20,545 bases of DNA from Nitrospina sp. (GTDB taxonomy: Bacteria; Nitrospinota; Nitrospinia; Nitrospinales; Nitrospinaceae). A program made the translations under genes and the position numbers. The notes under the pieces are model-generated. The model was not told where the DNA came from, did no database searches, and worked only from the letters and a program-made list of their open reading frames with translations. The DNA lies in NCBI GenBank assembly GCA_004357435.1, contig SMVS01000017.1, positions 1-20,545 on the forward strand, in the 5' to 3' direction. Numbering within the stretch: the stretch's first letter is position 1; the number at the start of each line of letters is the position of its first letter. Positions 16,866 through 20,545 of the stretch are shown in pieces.

Positions 16866-17131
16866 TCTTTTTTCTTGGCCTTTTCGTAACGGCACAAGGA
16901 ATTGAATTTCGCCGATGTAGCATAGAGAAGCCCGAAGCGCTTTTTTACCCAGACGGAGGGCGCGCCACCACGAATCCCTGCCAGGGAAAATCATGGTTGA
17001 GAATCTGTTCCGCCATAAAACAAGAGGTCAGCTATTTGCCTCCCCGGCCAGGGGCCAGCCTGCGGCGGGAAACAATTGGTCAAACTCCATCCTGCGCTCA
17101 ACAATTAGCCGACCGCCATACCAAACTTAGG
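16866..17131. other. Intergenic region between gspB and rho, with one repeat copy
   Basis: Together with the rho leader this makes a gap of about 510 bases without a supported gene. A plus-strand open frame (16859-17149) shows no family features, no good start signal and runs through repeat DNA. The stretch 17041-17110 has a GC hairpin (CCCCGGCCAGGGG) followed by a diverged copy of the repeat core seen near waaF and yacG, GGTCAAACTCC at 17078-17088 then TGCGCTCAACAATT. I see no clear terminator for gspB. Confidence 0.6.
17041..17110. repeat. Diverged copy of the interspersed intergenic repeat
   Basis: The order GC hairpin, GGTCAnACTCC, TGCGCTCAA and an ATT-containing tail matches the copies at 11533-11773 and 20105-20235. 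It lies 22 bases downstream of the gspB stop codon. Identity is judged by eye and is clear only over the core of about 35 bases. Confidence 0.6.
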
Positions 17132-17460
17132 CTACCGCCTGCCTTGTAAGGGTTGCCCGATGGGGATTTGGATGAGCTGTCCCTGATGGGCGAAGATGGC
17201 GCTGTCGGGTTCAATTTTTTTGAGGGTGGCTCCGAGGATAGCCTCCCCGGCCTTGAGTTTCTTATTCTTTTCCTGAGCGGTGGAATAGAAGATGTAGTTG
17301 AAGGGACTGTCCTCGCCGAAGTAAATAACGCCGCGCAAGGTAAAACCCGGCAGGCGGCCCGTGACAATACTCGGGGATTCAGGCGCCACTCGATCCACCG
17401 TGTTCCGCGGAGTGTCCCGCAAGGGCTGAGCGTCCGGCAGTTCGAGGTTTGTCGGCCGGA
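17132..17460 (-). pseudogene. gspB: C-terminal part of GspB/ExeB-like protein, displaced into another frame
   Basis: This frame lies +1 relative to the upstream gspB frame and has no plausible start of its own. From about 17440 it reads LELPDAQPLRDTPRNTVDRV, then GRLPGFTLRGVIYFGEDSPF and AILGATLKKIEPDSAIFAHQGQ, ending IQIPIGQPLQGRR. This resembles the periplasmic GspB/ExeB C-terminal domain (a beta-rich LxGxIY segment followed by an ILxGxxLxxI segment). Joined to the N-terminal piece it would give about 256 residues. The cause may be a real one-base insertion, a sequencing error or, less likely, programmed frameshifting. The junction must lie between about 17379 and 17475; I see no long homopolymer there to blame. 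Confidence 0.7.
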
Positions 17461-17900
17461 GCCTGCGGCGGCGTTTTCTGGACGGGTTTTGTTTCCTGAA
17501 GGGTGGATGGAACTGACTGTGGTCGTTTTGGCTTTTTCGCCGTTTGCTTGGGAAGCGATGGCACCGGTGGGGATGCAAACGGAATGCTGGCCAGAGCAAT
17601 ACCCTCATAAACCGTGCGGGGTGGCACATTATTTTTCTGTGGCACTGGCACGGGAACAATCGCCGTCGCTTGCCGGATCGGTGCCGGTTTCGATTCAAAC
17701 ACCCCGGCGACCCACAATCCTGCCAACACCAGCCCGGCTCCCACCACGGCGGTAATCGCTAGAATTTTCTGTGGCGCCGGGAAATGCCATGCCGATTCGA
17801 TCGGCTCCCTCTGGATCACCAGACTTTGCAGGTCGATGGATTTATCGAGGACGCTTTTTTCGTCCTCCAGTTTCTTCAGCGATTTAAGGATGGTGCTCAT
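17379..17900 (-). CDS. gspB: GspB/ExeB-like protein, N-terminal part (frameshifted gene)
   Basis: GspB (ExeB) works with the ATPase GspA (ExeA) in placing the type II secretin in the outer membrane. This 173-residue frame begins MSTILKSLKKLEDEKSVLDK, the typical cytoplasmic start of GspB proteins. It has a single membrane helix at about 44-67 (ILAITAVVGAGLVLAGLWVA) and then a proline-rich periplasmic linker (VPKPxx-type repeats, about 70-155). It ends with AGRSALAGHSAEHGGSSGA and a stop, while the expected C-terminal domain continues in the +1 frame at 17132-17460. Its ATG overlaps the gspA stop as ATGA, so the two are translationally coupled. As written, the product would have the membrane anchor but lack the periplasmic domain. 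Confidence 0.72.
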   Translation of the reverse strand: MSTILKSLKKLEDEKSVLDKSIDLQSLVIQREPIESAWHFPAPQKILAITAVVGAGLVLAGLWVAGVFESKPAPIRQATAIVPVPVPQKNNVPPRTVYEGIALASIPFASPPVPSLPKQTAKKPKRPQSVPSTLQETKPVQKTPPQAPADKPRTAGRSALAGHSAEHGGSSGA

Positions 17901-19981
17901 GGGCCGATCAACTGCGGAGTGGGATAAATACTTAAGAGGTTGTACAACATGGCCTGGGTTTCGACACCGAAACGGCCATCTTCTTTAATATTGTATTGAC
18001 GCTGGAACCGGCGCACCGCCGCCGCCGTTTGAGAACCGTAATGCGGCGCGTTCGGACCCTTGAAAAATCCCAGCAGGCGCAGGTTTTTCTGCAACCACAC
18101 CGTCTCCCGCCCCCGATACCCGGTCTTCAAAACATCTGGAATATTTTCAAAGTCCTGCCACAGCACCGTCGCCTGCTGATGCCACAAAGGCTCGACAATT
18201 GCGAGCGGGATTTCCAATTTATCAACGGAACCAAAAATTCCGAAGTCTTTTTTCAGGGAAATCAACGACAGGTACATCGTGCTATCCGTGTCCGGCAAAG
18301 TTATTTCCAAAATGGCCGGATAATTGAGGCCCCGCAACCGGTGCCAGTCCCCGGTCACGGTTATGGCAGACAGGTCAAATTCGCCCTTAAGGTCGGCCAA
18401 CGACGCTTCATTAACCAGGGCCAGGTTTTGTGGCAACATTCCCCAGCTTTTCAGGATCCATTTTGCCGCCTCTATTTTGCTTTGAGAAGAAGACATACCG
18501 GCAAGATAAGCCACCAGTTTATCGGTCCGGGAAATGCGCAACGTGCCGGCTTCAGCAGATACCGCTGGCACTCCCGGTGCCAGAGCGCCCGGTTTTCCAG
18601 TCCGTCCGGCAGACGGCAAAACCGGCGGTTCCGCTTGCGGGATCAACTCCCCTGGGTCGGACAAGTCGATGGGATTCTGCTGAATGAGTTGTTTCAAATC
18701 CATGACCATGCCGCCACTCCGGCTCCACTTGAAATCCAAAGGTGTTTCAAAAATAAAAATCGCGGCCACCACTAATGCCAAAGCCGAGGCCAACACCTTC
18801 CAGAAAGTTCGCGAAGACTTCATGGACAACCCCCCGAAATCCTTCACCGCCAACCGCACTTCACGGGGAGTGATCTTCTTGGTGTTTCGCGTATAAGCGA
18901 CCAACAAAGCCCGATCCGCCAGTACATTGATCATGCGCGGAATGCCTTGCGCGTAACGAAAAATCAGCTCGGTAGCCGGACGGGAAAACATGACCTTGCC
19001 CTTGCCGCCCGCCACATTGAGACGATGCTGAATGTAACCCCGCGTTTCCTCCAGGTTCAGCGGCAGGAGTTCCCATTGAATGGTGATGCGCTGGCGCAGT
19101 TGCCGCAAGTTGGGACGGTTCAGTAAATCGTCCAGTTCCGGTTGGCCGATCAAAATAATTTGGATCAGCTTTTCGGTTTCCGTTTCCAGGTTGGAGAGCA
19201 GTCGCAACTCCTCCAGCACCGGGGCGTCCAGGTCCTGCGCTTCATCGATGATCACCGCCACGCGATGGCCCCGTTGCCGCTCCCGCAACAGGTACCGGTG
19301 CAGTTGATGAACCAAATCTTTTTTACTGCGACTGCTGGCCGGCAGGCCCAATTCCGCACTGATCGACTGCAACATTTCCAGCGCGTTGGCGCAGGGATGA
19401 AAAATGTACGCGAAATTGAAATCCGCGTTCAACTCTCTAAGAAAACTTCGGCAAATGGTGGTTTTCCCGGTGCCCACTTCGCCAATAATTTTTAGAAAGC
19501 CGTTGTTCTCCTGCAGGCCGAATACCAGATGGGCCAGCACCTCCTTATGTTTCGAGCTCAGGTAGAGGTACTTGGGGTCGGGCGTCAGATTGAACGGTTT
19601 TTCCGCGAAGCCATAATAGTCTATGTAAATACTGCTCTGCTTTTTCTTCCGCACTGCCTGTTCCATCTCGCGGTATTGCAACGGACGCACCACCGCATTC
19701 GGTGGCGTGGCGGGCAGAGACGCCGGACCGGCTTGAATAGTTTTGTTGTAAGCCAAACGCTTTTCAGCATCGGCCAGCATCTGGTAGGCCTCGGTCAACT
19801 GGCTGATTTTTTCTTCAAGGCTGAGCCCGCCCTCGATCGGTTTGTTCTTCATTTTGGGACTGGCTAAAAACTGGATGCGTTTTTTATAAACCGCTACGAT
19901 CTCGTCTTGGGTGGCGGACGGCAGGACTCCCAAAACCTGGTAACAGTCCGGTTTCTGGGAATTTTTTGGTGTGTTCGTCAT
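17897..19981 (-). CDS. gspA: GspA/ExeA-like AAA ATPase with J-like N-terminus and peptidoglycan-binding C-terminus
   Basis: ExeA/GspA proteins are inner-membrane ATPases that bind peptidoglycan and help the secretin cross it. The 694 residues are arranged as follows. First is a J-domain-like segment (about 12-80; YQVLGVLPSATQDEIVAVYK, later EEKISQLTEAYQMLADAEKR) that lacks HPD. The ExeA ATPase follows, starting YYGFAEKPFNLTPDPKYLYL (122-141), with Walker A GEVGTGKT (167-174) and Walker B VIIDEAQD (243-250). Then come a membrane helix (about 394-411), a Pro-rich linker, a periplasmic region with RGLNYPAILEI (550-560), and a PG_binding_1 domain (about 622-685, LQKNLRLLGFF, AVRRFQRQYNIKEDGRFG). 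The ATPase and tail match ExeA; the J-like front is unusual. A promoter lies upstream, and gspB follows with ATGA overlap. Confidence 0.88.
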   Translation of the reverse strand: MTNTPKNSQKPDCYQVLGVLPSATQDEIVAVYKKRIQFLASPKMKNKPIEGGLSLEEKISQLTEAYQMLADAEKRLAYNKTIQAGPASLPATPPNAVVRPLQYREMEQAVRKKKQSSIYIDYYGFAEKPFNLTPDPKYLYLSSKHKEVLAHLVFGLQENNGFLKIIGEVGTGKTTICRSFLRELNADFNFAYIFHPCANALEMLQSISAELGLPASSRSKKDLVHQLHRYLLRERQRGHRVAVIIDEAQDLDAPVLEELRLLSNLETETEKLIQIILIGQPELDDLLNRPNLRQLRQRITIQWELLPLNLEETRGYIQHRLNVAGGKGKVMFSRPATELIFRYAQGIPRMINVLADRALLVAYTRNTKKITPREVRLAVKDFGGLSMKSSRTFWKVLASALALVVAAIFIFETPLDFKWSRSGGMVMDLKQLIQQNPIDLSDPGELIPQAEPPVLPSAGRTGKPGALAPGVPAVSAEAGTLRISRTDKLVAYLAGMSSSQSKIEAAKWILKSWGMLPQNLALVNEASLADLKGEFDLSAITVTGDWHRLRGLNYPAILEITLPDTDSTMYLSLISLKKDFGIFGSVDKLEIPLAIVEPLWHQQATVLWQDFENIPDVLKTGYRGRETVWLQKNLRLLGFFKGPNAPHYGSQTAAAVRRFQRQYNIKEDGRFGVETQAMLYNLLSIYPTPQLIGP

Positions 19982-20040
19982 AAGTTTTTATTCGGAGAGA
20001 AGAGACGCGTGCCCCTGCATGAAAGAGCCATTAATCGGTT

Positions 20041-20069
20041 AATATACAAAGACTTGGATGGGATGTAAA
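20041..20069 (-). promoter_or_regulatory. Putative sigma-70-type promoter for gspA-gspB
   Basis: On the minus strand TTTACA (20064-20069) and TATATT (20041-20046) are separated by exactly 17 bases; each hexamer matches consensus at five of six positions. Transcription would begin near 20034, about 50 nt before the gspA start codon. Confidence 0.55.
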
Positions 20070-20104
20070 CAAAAATAATCCCCAAGTTGCACCTGGAGGC
20101 GACT

Positions 20105-20235
20105 GGTCAGACTCTGTCATGCACTCAATAACTGTTGGGCATGATCCAACATTCCGCCACTGCTTGAGGGGGCCGGGCAAGGCCCGGAGCCAATGGGGTC
20201 AGACTCCGCTTGCCTTCAATGACGGTTAGGCATAA
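20105..20235. repeat. Two diverged copies of the interspersed intergenic repeat
   Basis: The first copy, GGTCAGACTC at 20105-20114, is followed by GCACTCAATAACTGTTGGGC. The second has the complete hairpin CCGGGCAAGGCCCGG (20173-20187), then GGAGCCAATGGGGTCAGACT, CCGCTTGCC and GGTTAGGCATAA. The hairpin and core agree with the tandem copies at 11558 and 11666. The near-palindrome CCTCCCCTTC/GAAGGAGAGG just downstream (about 20257-20278) takes the place of the GC hairpin seen after the other copies. The block fills most of the gap between the gspA promoter and yacG. Confidence 0.75.
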
Positions 20236-20290
20236 CTTGGGAGGGTCGGCTATCTACCTCCCCTTCAAGAAGGAGAGGAAATTTTGTTTT

Positions 20291-20367
20291 CTCTGCGATC
20301 TCTGCGGTGAATCCATTCGTGTTTATCTGTGTTCCCTTCGGCAAGCTCAGGACAGGCATCTGTGGTT
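20291..20367. repeat. Nested short repeats of widespread type (CTCTGCG.. and TTCGGCAAGCTCAGGACAGG)
   Basis: CTCTGCGATCTCTGCGGTGA (20291-20310) and the pair GTTTATCTGTGTT / ATCTGTGGTTAAT (20321-20333 and 20358-20370) look like noncoding repeats seen between genes in many unrelated bacteria. Between the two halves lies a 23-base piece, 20335-20357, containing CTTCGGCAAGCTCAGGACAG. This is close to the widespread CTTCGACAAGCTCAGGACAG repeat, whose translation gives the PELVEG/PELAEG signature in spurious proteins. Its minus-strand translation here is indeed CPELAEG. The resemblance to known repeats is from memory and needs a search. Confidence 0.6.
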
Positions 20368-20403
20368 AATTTGATTTTTATTCGCCCCGCGCGGAGCGGT
20401 CCC

Positions 20404-20545
20404 GTGACCATGACACAAAATCTGAAATCCAAACCCTGCCCGATCTGCAAAAAGAAATCCGCTGTGGCGGGGAGCGAGTTTTACCCGTTCTGCTCGGAGC
20501 AGTGCAAACTTATTGACCTGGGCCGTTGGCTCGACGGCAAATACA
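20404..20545 (+). CDS. yacG: YacG-type zinc protein (DNA gyrase inhibitor), N-terminal part
   Basis: YacG is a very small zinc-finger protein that in E. coli binds GyrB and inhibits DNA gyrase. The frame gives MTQNLKSKPCPICKKKSAVA, then FYPFCSEQCKLIDLGRWLDG, and runs open off the window end. The four zinc ligands (the CPIC pair and the FCSEQC pair) and the IDLGRWLDGKY stretch are characteristic. GGAG at 20393-20396 stands seven bases before GTG at 20404, which I take as the start; ATG at 20410 is in frame and also possible. About 47 residues are visible, most of the expected protein of about 60-70 residues. It is divergent from gspA across a gap of about 420 bases filled with repeats. Confidence 0.88.
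   Translation, partial: MTMTQNLKSKPCPICKKKSAVAGSEFYPFCSEQCKLIDLGRWLDGKY

Noticed and set aside
16859..17149. A 96-codon plus-strand open frame between rho and gspB
   Set aside because: It starts in the rho promoter, has no Shine-Dalgarno or recognisable domain, and runs through the repeat into gspB.
17132..17698. A separate 188-codon gene in the second gspB frame
   Set aside because: Its first half (Arg/His-rich) is the out-of-frame reading of the gspB linker; only the part after about 17460 looks like real protein, so it is treated as the displaced end of gspB.
20265..20450. A 61-codon minus-strand open frame containing CPELAEG
   Set aside because: CPELAEG is the usual chance translation of a widespread short DNA repeat, and the frame overlaps the start of yacG.

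Overview
The window is about 20.5 kb of ordinary bacterial chromosome from a Gram-negative (diderm) organism. The evidence for a diderm is an ADP-heptose:LPS heptosyltransferase and a GspA/GspB pair of the kind that serves type II secretion. Gene order and the look of the proteins suggest Nitrospinota or a Desulfobacterota-like lineage, but this is an impression and not a placement. No phage, insertion sequence, CRISPR array, tRNA or rRNA was found.

Layout: (1) Positions 1-2856, minus strand: queG -> hemE -> hemH (hemH is cut by the window edge), a tRNA-queuosine gene followed by late haem genes. (2) 2930-7700, plus strand: a class II histone-deacetylase-fold hydrolase, a ClpC-type AAA+ unfoldase, a small Gx-family membrane protein and a family 2 glycosyltransferase. 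(3) 7708-9879, minus strand: a sodium:alanine-type symporter and an exported DUF4124 protein, the latter divergent from a plus-strand PRC-barrel protein (10002-10400). (4) 10416-16615, minus strand, read as rho -> rpmE -> prfA -> prmC -> murA -> waaF: transcription termination, ribosomal protein L31, release factor 1, its glutamine methyltransferase, peptidoglycan precursor synthesis and LPS core synthesis. It has a good sigma-70-like promoter and a leader of roughly 200 nt before rho. (5) 17132-19981, minus strand: gspA -> gspB, overlapping by ATGA, with gspB broken by an apparent +1 frameshift. (6) 20404-end, plus strand: the start of yacG, a tiny zinc protein.

The least ordinary features are these. 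GspA carries a J-like N-terminal region without HPD in front of the usual ATPase, membrane and peptidoglycan-binding parts. Its partner gspB has a frameshift. An interspersed, hairpin-bearing repeat family occupies three intergenic gaps (11533-11773, 17041-17110, 20105-20235), with an 88-bp near-perfect tandem duplication in front of waaF. A second, unrelated widespread-type repeat sits nested inside another repeat at 20291-20367. A C8 run lies exactly where the ribosome binding site of rho should be. I see no clearly new multi-gene system; the GspA architecture and the repeat family are the best leads.
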